From JAJVHZ01 sp041395385 (lineage in GTDB: Bacteria > Pseudomonadota > Gammaproteobacteria > JAJPIJ01), in the NCBI GenBank assembly GCA_041395385.1, contig JAWLAN010000008.1:124001-188000 (forward strand): a stretch of DNA of 64,000 bases, written 5' to 3'. This document shows, piece after piece, positions 1-8,682 of the stretch. Below the pieces are notes generated by a model. The model was given only the letters and a program-made list of their open reading frames with translations. It did no database searches and had not been told where the DNA came from. Position 1 is the stretch's first letter. Each line of letters opens with the position of its first letter. The translations under genes were made by a program, and so were the position numbers.

Positions 1-3000
1 GACTACGCGGCGGCGGCGGCGGCCATAGAGCGCGCGGCAGGCGCCAATCCCGGCGCCGCCGACCAGGCGCGCGCGCAACTCATCAAAGGCCTGCTCGACG
101 TTCGCCGCCGCGACCTTGACGTCGCCGGCCGAGAGCTCGACGGCGCCGCGGCAAACCTCACCGGTCGCGAGAAGGTCATCGCCGAGCTGGGCAGCGCCGG
201 CGTGGACGTCGAGCAGCGGCGATACGCCGAGGCGGAGGCGAAGGTGCAGAGGCACGCCGGCGAGTCGACGCGCTATCCGGAGGTACAGCTGTTCCAGTCC
301 TGGCTGGCGTCGTTCGCGGGCCGGCACGACGAGGCACTTGGGATCGCCCGCGACGGCGAGGCGGCCTTCGCGCACGACCCCCGTTTCCCCGCGCTGTACG
401 CCTATGTCGTCTTTCTCCTCGGGCAGCCCGGGGAGATGAAGGCGGGCATCGATCGTGCCCTGGCCATCGATCCGGAAATGCCGTTCGCGTGGTACGTGAA
501 GGGGCTGTATCACCACTACGCCGAGCCGGACGCAATCGCCGCGCGCGAGGCCTATGCGCGCGCCGTGAAGGCGAATCCGAACCACACGGCGAGCTGGAAC
601 AATCTGGCGCTGGTGGACTTCGACCGCGGCGACTACAAGGCCACGCAGATCGCGATGCAGGAGGCCCTGCGCTCGGATCCGCGCAGCCCGATCACGAAGT
701 CCAACTACGGCTTCATCCTCGCCTTCCTCGATCGCCTCGACGACGCCGAGGCACAGTTCCGCGAGGCCGCGCGCCTGGACCCGTCACAGCCCTACAGCCG
801 GGTGGGCCTGGGGTTCCTCGATCTGTTCCGGGGCGATCCGGACTCCGCGGCCGGCGAGTTGCTCGCGGCCGGGGCCATCGATCCGGAGCTGCCGGGCGTC
901 AACCGCAACCTCGCCGCCGCCTACTACCAGACGGGGCGCTTCGAGGACGCGAAGAAGGAGCTCGACACGGCGCGCCGGTTCGACCCCGACGACCCCATCC
1001 CCGACGTCATGGGATCGATCATGGCGGTCGACCAGTACGAGGCGGGCGAGGCCATACGCTACGCGCGCGAAGGCTTCCAGAAGACGCTGCGCAGCGAGTC
1101 CTTCGCGGTGGAGACGCTGGCCAACGCGCGCAGCGGCAGCGCCACGCTCGGCAACGCCTACACCAACCTCGGATTGTACGAATGGGGCGGCTACTACACC
1201 CTGCTCGCCTTCGATCCCTACCTCGCCAACGGTTACTTCTATCTCTCGCAGGACAACCAGTTCGCCTCGGAGGACGCTCGACTCGGGTCCAATCGCCAGG
1301 GCCTGCTGCTGGACCCCACGGCGATCTCCTTCCCGACGCGTTACTACGAGCCCTTCCGCCAGCCGCGCAACGACCTGAGCGCCGGCGCAACGATCGGCTC
1401 GAACGGCGGGGCGGCCAACTACACCGCCTACGCGACCTCGCAGGGCTACCTGCGCACGCCGAACCCGCTCGCCTACTACGTCAGCGGCGCGCGGACCGAC
1501 GACGACGGCTACCGCGACAATGCCGATTTCACCAACGAGTCGGTGTTCATCGGCCTGGGTTCGACGCTGGACGAGCGCAAGCACAACCTGCTGTTCATCC
1601 TCGATGCGCAGCGTTTCGACAACGGCACGCGCGACACCGACAACGATCGCGACGATCGCGCGCTCGACGAGTTCATCTTCGCCTCGCTCGGTTACCAGCA
1701 CCGTTTCAGCTTCAACAACCGGCTGATGGTGCGCGTGTTCGGCGGCACCGAGCACGCCGAGGGCCGGACCTACAACAACCTCGACTTCCCGATCGATCCG
1801 AATTTCGTCTGCACCCTGCCGTGCAACTCGGAGATCGACACGGAGAACACCTACTTCCAGTTCCAGCTGCGCCACCTGCTCGACATCGGCCCGGTCGAGT
1901 TCACCTGGGGCGCGGAGTGGTACGACGCCGATGGCAACACGAACGTCAACACCGTGGCCTTCACCGGCTTCGGTCCGGCGTTCTTCACCGAGCTATCGAG
2001 CCGCGACGTCAGCGCCCAGACGCTCTATGTGCGGGGGCGGTGGAAGATCAATCCCGACCTGTGGCTGGACGCGGGCGCGTTCGGGCGTCATCTCGAGGTC
2101 AAGGACGTGGATCCAGACCTCTTCGGCACGCGCTTCACCGGCACCACGGAGAGGGAGCAGGTCGACCCGCGCCTGGGCGTGGCATGGCGGGTGACGGACA
2201 ATCACTGGCTGCGCGCCGCCGCCCAGCGCAAACTGCTGTTCCCGCAACGCGCCTCCGAGACGCTCGCCCCCGTGGATACCGTGGGCTTCGTGGTCGAGGA
2301 TCAGTTCTTCACCTTCTTCGAGGGCGGTCCGAGCGTGGACGACTACCAGGTCCGCTGGGAGGCGGAATGGACGCCGCGGTTCTTTACCTTCGCCGGCTAC
2401 GGCCACAGCGAGCTTAAGGACTTCTCCCGCTCCGGGTTCGATTACGACGAGGGGCACATCGACATCGCGCGCGTCGGCACCAACATCTGGCTGGGCGAGC
2501 GCCTGGGTCTGCGCGGCCAGTATCTGCGCCTTTGGAGCGAGGATCCGGACGACGGCCTGGATCTGCCGCTCATCCAGGAGAGCCAGGCCGATCTCAGCCT
2601 GACCTGGGTGCACCCGCGGCACCTGCGCGCCAGCGTGTTCGCGAGCTACGTCGGGGAGCGCTGGGACGATCCGCTCAACACCGTGCGGCTGGACGGCTAC
2701 TGGCTCACCGGCATCACGGCGACCTGGGAGCCGATGCGCAAGCATTGGTACTTCAATGTCACGGTCAACGATCTCCTCGATGAGCAGCCGGAATTCACCG
2801 GCGGCTTCCCGACGCCCGGCCGCAGCGTCTTTCTCAGCGCCGAATACCGCTTCGGCGCGGATGCCGTCGATCGTGAGACCACCGGCGCACCGGCGTTCAC
2901 GGAGACCCGGTCACTGGACGCCTATGCGGGCGACGGCGCGACGACGGCGGAGGCCGGAGGCGGCTCGAGCCGCGACGACGGGCGATGGTCGTTGTTCGGA

Positions 3001-3900
3001 CGCACGGCGCGCACGGAGTTCGGGATCGACCTCTCCGCCGGCTACCGGGAGGACAGCCTGGACTGGAACATCGCCAGCGATCCGAGCGGCACCGCCACAC
3101 CCAACATACTCTCGGAGCTGACCTGGGAGGATCTGCAGATAGCCATGTTCCGCGCCGATGCCTACGCCGCCTTCCGCCCGGGACTCTACCTGACCGGCAT
3201 GTTCGCCTACGGCGGGATCATCGATGGCGAGAATCGCGATTCGGACTACGCCGGCGACAATCGCACCGCGGAGTTCTCCCGTTCGCTGTCGCAGACCGAG
3301 GACGACGAGGTGCGCGACGCGAGCGGCGGCGTCGGCTGGCGCCTGCGCATCTACGACACGCCCGCCGCGGGTCGCGGCTACCTGATCCCGCTCGCCGGCT
3401 ATTCGCACCACGTGCAGAGTCTGCGCGACACCGACGCGATCCAGGTGGTCGGCGGCAGTGGATCGATCGCGGGGGTGGACAGCACCTACGAGGCGGAATG
3501 GAACGGCCCGTGGGTCGGCATGCGCGCCAGCGTGGAGCTCCCGCGCAATCTGCAGCTTTTCGCGACCGGCGAGTATCACTGGGCCGATTTCCACGGGGAG
3601 GCGAACTGGAATCTGCGCGAGGCGTTCGTGCACCCGAGGAGCTTCGAGCAGGACGCCGATGCCAACGGCTGGGTCGTCTCCGTCGGCGCCGACTGGTTCC
3701 CCGATCTGCTGAATCGCCGCGGCACGACACGCGAGGGCGGGCGCTGGTATCTGCAGGCACGTGGAACCTGGCAGGACTGGTCCACCGACTCGGGAACCGA
3801 TCGCGTCTACTTCTCCGACGGCACGAGCGTGGATACCCGCCTGAACGAGGTGAACTGGAGCAGCTGGTCGGCGACGCTGGGCATCGGTCTTCGTTTCTGA
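1..3900 (+). CDS. TPR-containing outer-membrane beta-barrel protein, 5'-truncated by the window edge
   Basis: The reading frame is open from base 1, so the true start lies upstream; 1299 codons are visible. Roughly the first 340 residues are tetratricopeptide repeats with the usual A/L/Y spacing (a clear unit lies near bases 590-1000). Bases about 1370-2860 encode a long run of alternating-hydrophobicity strands resembling the barrel part of TonB-dependent receptors, ending in a strand typical of a barrel C-terminus (SAEYRFG). A Gly/Ser/Thr-rich linker follows. Bases about 2990-3897 then encode a second, smaller barrel-like domain with omptin-like flavour (a D-S-D motif near base 3240) ending in GIGLRF. 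Expected location is the outer membrane with periplasmic TPRs. The patatin gene starts 15 bases downstream, suggesting one operon. Function and ligand are not recognised; the two-barrel reading is inference. Confidence 0.8.
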   Translation, partial: DYAAAAAAIERAAGANPGAADQARAQLIKGLLDVRRRDLDVAGRELDGAAANLTGREKVIAELGSAGVDVEQRRYAEAEAKVQRHAGESTRYPEVQLFQSWLASFAGRHDEALGIARDGEAAFAHDPRFPALYAYVVFLLGQPGEMKAGIDRALAIDPEMPFAWYVKGLYHHYAEPDAIAAREAYARAVKANPNHTASWNNLALVDFDRGDYKATQIAMQEALRSDPRSPITKSNYGFILAFLDRLDDAEAQFREAARLDPSQPYSRVGLGFLDLFRGDPDSAAGELLAAGAIDPELPGVNRNLAAAYYQTGRFEDAKKELDTARRFDPDDPIPDVMGSIMAVDQYEAGEAIRYAREGFQKTLRSESFAVETLANARSGSATLGNAYTNLGLYEWGGYYTLLAFDPYLANGYFYLSQDNQFASEDARLGSNRQGLLLDPTAISFPTRYYEPFRQPRNDLSAGATIGSNGGAANYTAYATSQGYLRTPNPLAYYVSGARTDDDGYRDNADFTNESVFIGLGSTLDERKHNLLFILDAQRFDNGTRDTDNDRDDRALDEFIFASLGYQHRFSFNNRLMVRVFGGTEHAEGRTYNNLDFPIDPNFVCTLPCNSEIDTENTYFQFQLRHLLDIGPVEFTWGAEWYDADGNTNVNTVAFTGFGPAFFTELSSRDVSAQTLYVRGRWKINPDLWLDAGAFGRHLEVKDVDPDLFGTRFTGTTEREQVDPRLGVAWRVTDNHWLRAAAQRKLLFPQRASETLAPVDTVGFVVEDQFFTFFEGGPSVDDYQVRWEAEWTPRFFTFAGYGHSELKDFSRSGFDYDEGHIDIARVGTNIWLGERLGLRGQYLRLWSEDPDDGLDLPLIQESQADLSLTWVHPRHLRASVFASYVGERWDDPLNTVRLDGYWLTGITATWEPMRKHWYFNVTVNDLLDEQPEFTGGFPTPGRSVFLSAEYRFGADAVDRETTGAPAFTETRSLDAYAGDGATTAEAGGGSSRDDGRWSLFGRTARTEFGIDLSAGYREDSLDWNIASDPSGTATPNILSELTWEDLQIAMFRADAYAAFRPGLYLTGMFAYGGIIDGENRDSDYAGDNRTAEFSRSLSQTEDDEVRDASGGVGWRLRIYDTPAAGRGYLIPLAGYSHHVQSLRDTDAIQVVGGSGSIAGVDSTYEAEWNGPWVGMRASVELPRNLQLFATGEYHWADFHGEANWNLREAFVHPRSFEQDADANGWVVSVGADWFPDLLNRRGTTREGGRWYLQARGTWQDWSTDSGTDRVYFSDGTSVDTRLNEVNWSSWSATLGIGLRF

Positions 3901-3914
3901 GCGCTGGCGCCGTC

Positions 3915-4832
3915 GTGAGCAGCAGGACGGTATCGCTGGTGCTGGGCAGCGGCGGCGCGCGCGGCCTCGCGCATATCGGGGTGATCGACTGCATCGGCCG
4001 GCGCGGCTACGAGATCCGCTCCGTCGCCGGCGCCTCGATGGGTGCGCTGATCGGCGGCATCTATGCCGCGGGCAAGCTCGACGTCTACCGGAACTGGGTC
4101 TGCGCCCTGACCCGCCGCGACGTGGTGCGCCTGCTCGATCTCGCCTTCGTCTGGAGCGGTCTGTTCAAGGGCGAACGCATCATCGACCTGCTGCGGCAGC
4201 TCGTCGGCGATCGCGACATCGAGGATCTGCCGATCCCCTTCACGGCCGTGGCGACCGATCTCGATTCCGGCAAGGAGGTCTGGTTCAGGCGCGGCCCCCT
4301 GTTCGACGCCATACGCGCGTCCATGGCGATACCCACCGTGTTCACCCCGCACGAGTACGAGGGCCGCGTGCTCGTCGACGGTAGCCTCACCAATCCGGTG
4401 CCGATCGCGCCGACGCTGCAGGACCTCACCGACCTGATCATCGCGGTCGATCTCGGCGGCAAGGCCGAGCAACTTCCGGACGCGGCCGGTGACGAGCCGC
4501 CGCCCGGCGGCGTGCTCGACCAGTACAGCCGCGCGGTGGCGAAATTCCTCAACGACATCCATCCCGGTGACGGCGGGACCGAACCGCAGGCGCCGGGACT
4601 CTTCGACGTCGTCGGCCGGTCGCTGGAGATCATGCAGAGTACCGTGGCAAGGCTGAAGCTCGCCGCCCACGCCCCCGACGTGCTGATCGAGATACCCCGC
4701 AATGCCTGCGGCATGCTGGAGTTCCATCGCGCCCGCGAGATGATCGATCTTGGATACCGCAGGGCGGCGGCAGTGCTGGAGGCGATCCCGCAGCCGCCAC
4801 CTGGCAGGGGCTCGGGATCCACCCGGGCATAG
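3915..4832 (+). CDS. Patatin-like phospholipase (RssA-type)
   Basis: A 305-residue protein with the hallmarks of bacterial patatins: oxyanion-hole glycine motif GSGGARG at residues 11-17, nucleophile motif GASMG with Ser41, and the Asp of a DGS motif (VDGSLTNPVP) around residue 157. These give a Ser-Asp catalytic dyad acting on acyl-ester lipids. There is no signal peptide, so it is probably cytoplasmic or peripherally attached to the inner membrane. I chose GTG at 3915 because the GSGGARG motif begins ten residues later, as in the family; the frame stays open upstream only as a shadow of the barrel gene. It lies 15 bases after the TPR/barrel gene and is probably co-transcribed with it. The natural substrate is unknown. 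Confidence 0.9.
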   Translation: MSSRTVSLVLGSGGARGLAHIGVIDCIGRRGYEIRSVAGASMGALIGGIYAAGKLDVYRNWVCALTRRDVVRLLDLAFVWSGLFKGERIIDLLRQLVGDRDIEDLPIPFTAVATDLDSGKEVWFRRGPLFDAIRASMAIPTVFTPHEYEGRVLVDGSLTNPVPIAPTLQDLTDLIIAVDLGGKAEQLPDAAGDEPPPGGVLDQYSRAVAKFLNDIHPGDGGTEPQAPGLFDVVGRSLEIMQSTVARLKLAAHAPDVLIEIPRNACGMLEFHRAREMIDLGYRRAAAVLEAIPQPPPGRGSGSTRA

Positions 4833-4843
4833 TCGACCAAATC

Positions 4844-5020
4844 GCAGCGCGGAAATCCGACTCGGGGCGCGCCATTCCGGTCGCAGGGCCGGCTACCGCT
4901 CGCGGGACATCCTGTCCCGCGAGCTACCGTGATGTCGAGCTACGTTCCCGACTACGCTCGACATCAAGCCGCGCCGGCCCTGCGACCGGAACGGCGTTTG
5001 GGACGTGATCGGCATTTCCG
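4844..5020 (+). repeat. Palindromic intergenic repeat, copy A
   Basis: About 177 bases starting 12 bases after the patatin stop codon. A second copy lies inverted at 31428-31605, differing at scattered positions (I estimate 85-90% identity by eye). The element folds on itself. Outer arms 4871-4892 and 4974-4995 pair almost perfectly. They enclose a 12-bp perfect hairpin (GCTCGCGGGACA, loop TCC) at 4898-4924 and a second hairpin (GATGTCGAGC / GCTCGACATC) at 4931-4965. The predicted shape is a three-way or cloverleaf junction. No ORF in it looks real. It resembles a REP/BIME-like or MITE-like mobile palindrome; a role as a 3' mRNA structure is also possible. Confidence 0.85.
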
Positions 5021-5228
5021 ATCTGCCAGTTTGGAGTGCGAGGGCGGCGCGCCGGTGGGACCTCCCGACAGCGCCTGTCCGGAGCGGCCCCCGACGATAC
5101 ATCGGAAAAAGAGAATTCGCCAAATCCTGTCCCGCTGCTAATTTTCCCGGCGATTCAACGAACGGTTGGCGGCCGGGTCCTCCCGCCGGCGCGCGCGGAC
5201 CAGGACCGGCAGCCGTGGACAGAAGCGG

Positions 5229-5840
5229 ATGATTACCGATAGCGACATCGAATCCTACTGGGAAGAGGCCGATACTCCCGAGCACGCACTCGGCCGGCTC
5301 TACGCCGGCAACCGCCGATTCGTCGCCGGCAACATACTCGCACCACGCCGGAACATCGAGCACCTCAAGCAGATCGCCAGCGGGCAGCGCCCGTTCGCCG
5401 CCTTTCTCGGCTGCGCCGACTCGCGCGTGCCCGTGGAGATCATCTTCGACCAGGGATTCGGCGACATCTTCGTCGCGAGGGTGGCCGGCAACATCGCGAG
5501 CGCCGAGCTGGTGGGATCGCTGGAGTTCGCCAGCGAGGTGCTTGGCGTGAAGGTCATCTACGTGCTCGGCCACACCGCCTGCGGCGCGGTGACCGCGACC
5601 GTCAAGGGCGAGGACGTGCCCGGCCTCATCAGCTCGCTCTTCTACCATATCAAGCCGGCCGTGCGCGCGGCACGCGGGGATCTGCAGCGGTCCATCGTCG
5701 AGAACACCCGCATCCAGGCGCAGCTGCTCGCCGAGACATCGCCGGTGATCGCCAAGCGTGTGCGCGCCGGACTGCTGGTGGTCGCCGCCGGCGTCTACGA
5801 CCTGGCCAGCGGCCTGGTTACCCCCATCGACCTGGACTGA
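5229..5840 (+). CDS. Beta-class carbonic anhydrase
   Basis: A 203-residue protein converting CO2 and water to bicarbonate and a proton in the cytoplasm. Zinc-site residues are visible: Cys62 and the Asp64-Arg66 dyad in GCADSR, and His115 and Cys118 in GHTACG. This is the standard beta-CA set, and the length is normal for the prokaryotic family. ATG at 5229 is preferred; a TTG at 5166 would add a Pro/Arg-rich leader that does not look like protein. No strong Shine-Dalgarno is seen. It stands alone between the repeat and the methyltransferase. Bicarbonate supply to PEP carboxylase, encoded at 47-50 kb, is one plausible use. Confidence 0.93.
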   Translation: MITDSDIESYWEEADTPEHALGRLYAGNRRFVAGNILAPRRNIEHLKQIASGQRPFAAFLGCADSRVPVEIIFDQGFGDIFVARVAGNIASAELVGSLEFASEVLGVKVIYVLGHTACGAVTATVKGEDVPGLISSLFYHIKPAVRAARGDLQRSIVENTRIQAQLLAETSPVIAKRVRAGLLVVAAGVYDLASGLVTPIDLD

Positions 5841-5952
5841 GGCCGGCAGGCGGCAGCCGCGCCGGAACCGCGAGCCCGGGTTGATTTTGGCCCGTCGCGC
5901 GTTTATGAAGGGGGCCGGCACCACGTCGGCACTCTGAGGAAAGGGCTTCGCC

Positions 5953-7269
5953 ATGCGCCCCGGCGCACGCATCCAGGCAGCAGTGGAAGTCCTCGAGGAG
6001 ATCCATCTGCGTCACCGCCCCGCGGGCAATGCGCTGGCCGACTGGGGCAGGAGCCACAGGTTCGCGGGCTCCGGAGATCGCGCGGCCATCGGCAACATCG
6101 TCTACGACGCCCTCCGTCACAAGGCATCGTCCGCTTACATCATGGAGAGCGAGACGGCGCGCGCGCTGGTGCTGTGCGCGGTGCACCGGCACGGCACTTC
6201 CGTCGACGATCTGCAACGGCTGTGCACCGGCGAGCACCACGAGCTGGAACCGTTGAGCGCGCAGGAGCTCGAGCGATTGCGCCACGGCGGCACGGCCGGC
6301 GCGCCGCCGCACGTCACCGGCGACTACCCGGAATGGATGACGCCGTCACTCGCGCGGGTCTTCGGCGAACGTGCGGCCGCGCAATGCGCCGCGCTCGCGG
6401 AGCGCGCGCCGGTGGACCTGCGCACCAACACGCTGAAGGCCGATCGGCCGCGCGTGCTCAAGGCCCTGGCGCATCTCGGCGTGCTCGCCACGCGCTGGTC
6501 GCCGCTCGGGGTGCGCCTGCCCGCGCCGGCTGGCGACGGCCGCCAGCCCAACGTCGAGGCGGAGGCCGCGCATGGCAAGGGCTGGTACGAGGTGCAGGAC
6601 GAAGGCTCGCAGATCGCCTCCCTGCTGACCGGTGCCGGGCCGCGCATGCAGATACTCGACGTCTGCGCCGGCGCCGGCGGCAAGACGCTGGCCATGGCCG
6701 CGGCAGCACAAAACACCGGACAGCTCTACGCCTACGACGAGGAGCGGGCGCGGCTGCGGCCCATCTTCGAGCGGCTGCGGCGCGCCGGGGCGCGCAACGT
6801 CCAGGTGCTCGACGGCGGCGACCGCGCGGCGCTGGCGGCGCTCGGCGACCGTTTCGATATCGTGCTGATCGACGCCCCCTGCACGGGCACGGGCACCTGG
6901 CGGCGGCGTCCGGATGCGAAGTGGCGCCTGAAACCGGAGTCGCTCGCGCAGCGGTTGCGCGATCAGCAGGCCGTGCTGGCGCTCGGGGCACCGCACGTCA
7001 GGCCCGGCGGACGGCTGGTTTACGTCACCTGCTCGCTGCTGCCGGAGGAGAACGGCGATCAGATCGGGGCCTTCCTCGCGGACCATCCGGAATTCGCCGT
7101 CGTGCCGTGGCGGCAGCAGTGGCGTAGCGCGATCGGGACGGATCCGCCGGCCTCCGCCGACGGCAGCGAAGAGGCGCTGCTGCTGACGCCGGCCGACCAC
7201 CACACCGACGGGTTCTTCATCGCCGTGCTCGAACGCGCAGGCGGTGCGCAATCCGAAGTTCGGCGCTGA
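5953..7269 (+). CDS. RsmB/NOP-family rRNA (cytosine-5) methyltransferase
   Basis: A 438-residue SAM-dependent RNA methyltransferase. An N-terminal helical NusB-like part (to about residue 130) precedes the Rossmann domain. Motif I is DVCAGAGGKT near residue 236. The two catalytic cysteines of the m5C family are present in DAPCTGTG and in YVTCSLLPEEN. The substrate is most likely 16S rRNA (C967-type), but the exact base cannot be read from sequence. The ATG at 5953 follows GAGGAAAGG. The gene appears to be single, with a 110-base gap from the carbonic anhydrase gene, and is convergent with the DUF3999 gene. Confidence 0.9.
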   Translation: MRPGARIQAAVEVLEEIHLRHRPAGNALADWGRSHRFAGSGDRAAIGNIVYDALRHKASSAYIMESETARALVLCAVHRHGTSVDDLQRLCTGEHHELEPLSAQELERLRHGGTAGAPPHVTGDYPEWMTPSLARVFGERAAAQCAALAERAPVDLRTNTLKADRPRVLKALAHLGVLATRWSPLGVRLPAPAGDGRQPNVEAEAAHGKGWYEVQDEGSQIASLLTGAGPRMQILDVCAGAGGKTLAMAAAAQNTGQLYAYDEERARLRPIFERLRRAGARNVQVLDGGDRAALAALGDRFDIVLIDAPCTGTGTWRRRPDAKWRLKPESLAQRLRDQQAVLALGAPHVRPGGRLVYVTCSLLPEENGDQIGAFLADHPEFAVVPWRQQWRSAIGTDPPASADGSEEALLLTPADHHTDGFFIAVLERAGGAQSEVRR

Positions 7270-7320
7270 GCCGCCGCCTCGACGGATCGCGTCTCCGTCT
7301 CTGGCGGCGCGTCGGCCACC

Positions 7321-8682
7321 TCAACCGCGCCGCATCATCTCGCGGTACAGACCGAGCGCCATGCGCCCCAGCAACAGCACGCCGAGCACCAGCACGGCCC
7401 ACAGCAGGATCCTCTGCCACGGCAGCGGCGGCGAGCGAGGCGCGAGCGCGCCGTCACCGGCCATGGCGCGCGGCGCGCCGGCGACCGCCTGGCCGACTTC
7501 ATCGCCGCCTTCGGGGTGTCGAACTCGATCGAACAGGGAGGCGGCGATGTTCGACCCGGGCGCCGCCGCCGCATTGCCGTAGGCAAGCCGGTACGGGGGA
7601 GTCCCCGAAGCGACGAACACCAGCCGATCCGGCTCCCAGCCGAGCAGCAGGCGCGGCGCGACCGACATCGAGGGGTCGCCCTGCTCCCCCGGTCCGATGC
7701 GCCAGTGGCGGGCGAGCGTGGGCGGCACGGCCGCGGCCTCGTTGCTCAACGGCCCGCCGTCGACCTCGAGCGCGAAGTACAACCCCGCGTGGACGAGGCG
7801 CCATGGCGCGGCGGCGTCGGTTCTCGCTTCGATGCGCAAGCGCGCCAGCGCACGCTCGCCCGGCCAGGTCACGTTGACGCGCGTGACCGGGAAGTAACCG
7901 CCGGCGTCGAACTCATAGGCCTCGTCGAGGAATCGAACATTGTCCAGAGCTCGCCACTGCAGGGGCTGCGACGGGACCGGATCGGCCTCCGGCCCGGCGA
8001 GACGCACCTCGACCCGGGCGATGCCCGCCTCGCTCACCGGCCACCCGAGCCGCAGGTATCGGCAGCGTAGCGGCGGCAGGGTGATGAGGTTCTGATACAG
8101 ATGCGCCCCCGTCTCCCGCAGTTCGGCGATACCGCCGGTCGCCACCTCGCGCCATCCATCGAGGTCGTCGCTGCACTCCACGCGAACGCGTGCCAGCAGC
8201 CGGTGGTGCCCCTGGCCCCAATCCAGCCGCAGGGCGTCGATCGATCCCGCGACGGCGCTGGCATCGACGAGATACTGCGATTCCGTCGGTGCGGAGCCCG
8301 CCCCGACGACGTCGATGACGGCTCCCCGCTCGTCGACGCGCACATGCACGTCGCTCCCGGGCGCCGCGCTCGTGGTTCCCCGCGGCAGGGGGAACACCGG
8401 CAGCGGCGACCACGACGTCGTCCGCCGCGGCGCCGGGGCCGGACGCAGCATGTGAGGGACGACGCGGCCGTCGGCGTCGAAGACGCGCATGTCGCCGCGG
8501 TCGGTGCGCGTGACCGTGCGGTAAACGACCTCCGGCAGCGACAGTGCGTAGAAAGGCGCCGCCTCCGGACCGGTCTCGATCGGCATGACGTAGGCGAAAT
8601 CCTCGAGCCTCGCGCCGTCGGACTCCGCCGCGGCGGCCGCCGGCAGGGCGGCGAGAGCCAGGACCACCGCCGCCCTGTTCAT
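7321..8682 (-). CDS. DUF3999 family membrane-anchored protein
   Basis: A 453-residue protein with an N-terminal signal peptide (AAVVLALAALPAAAAA), a long periplasmic beta-rich region and one C-terminal transmembrane helix (residues about 423-443) followed by a basic tail. This matches DUF3999 proteins, which occur next to DUF2339 proteins. Its start ATG overlaps the stop of the DUF2339 gene by four bases (ATGA at 8679-8682), so the two are translationally coupled. Function is not known. A discoidin- or sugar-binding-like fold has been suggested for such regions, but I cannot show it here. Confidence 0.85.
   Translation of the reverse strand: MNRAAVVLALAALPAAAAAESDGARLEDFAYVMPIETGPEAAPFYALSLPEVVYRTVTRTDRGDMRVFDADGRVVPHMLRPAPAPRRTTSWSPLPVFPLPRGTTSAAPGSDVHVRVDERGAVIDVVGAGSAPTESQYLVDASAVAGSIDALRLDWGQGHHRLLARVRVECSDDLDGWREVATGGIAELRETGAHLYQNLITLPPLRCRYLRLGWPVSEAGIARVEVRLAGPEADPVPSQPLQWRALDNVRFLDEAYEFDAGGYFPVTRVNVTWPGERALARLRIEARTDAAAPWRLVHAGLYFALEVDGGPLSNEAAAVPPTLARHWRIGPGEQGDPSMSVAPRLLLGWEPDRLVFVASGTPPYRLAYGNAAAAPGSNIAASLFDRVRHPEGGDEVGQAVAGAPRAMAGDGALAPRSPPLPWQRILLWAVLVLGVLLLGRMALGLYREMMRRG

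Noticed and set aside
4893..5972. Minus-strand ORF across the repeat and the carbonic anhydrase gene, with a near-identical peptide at 31325-31555
   Set aside because: The shared peptide is just the palindromic repeat translated on one strand, not a conserved protein.
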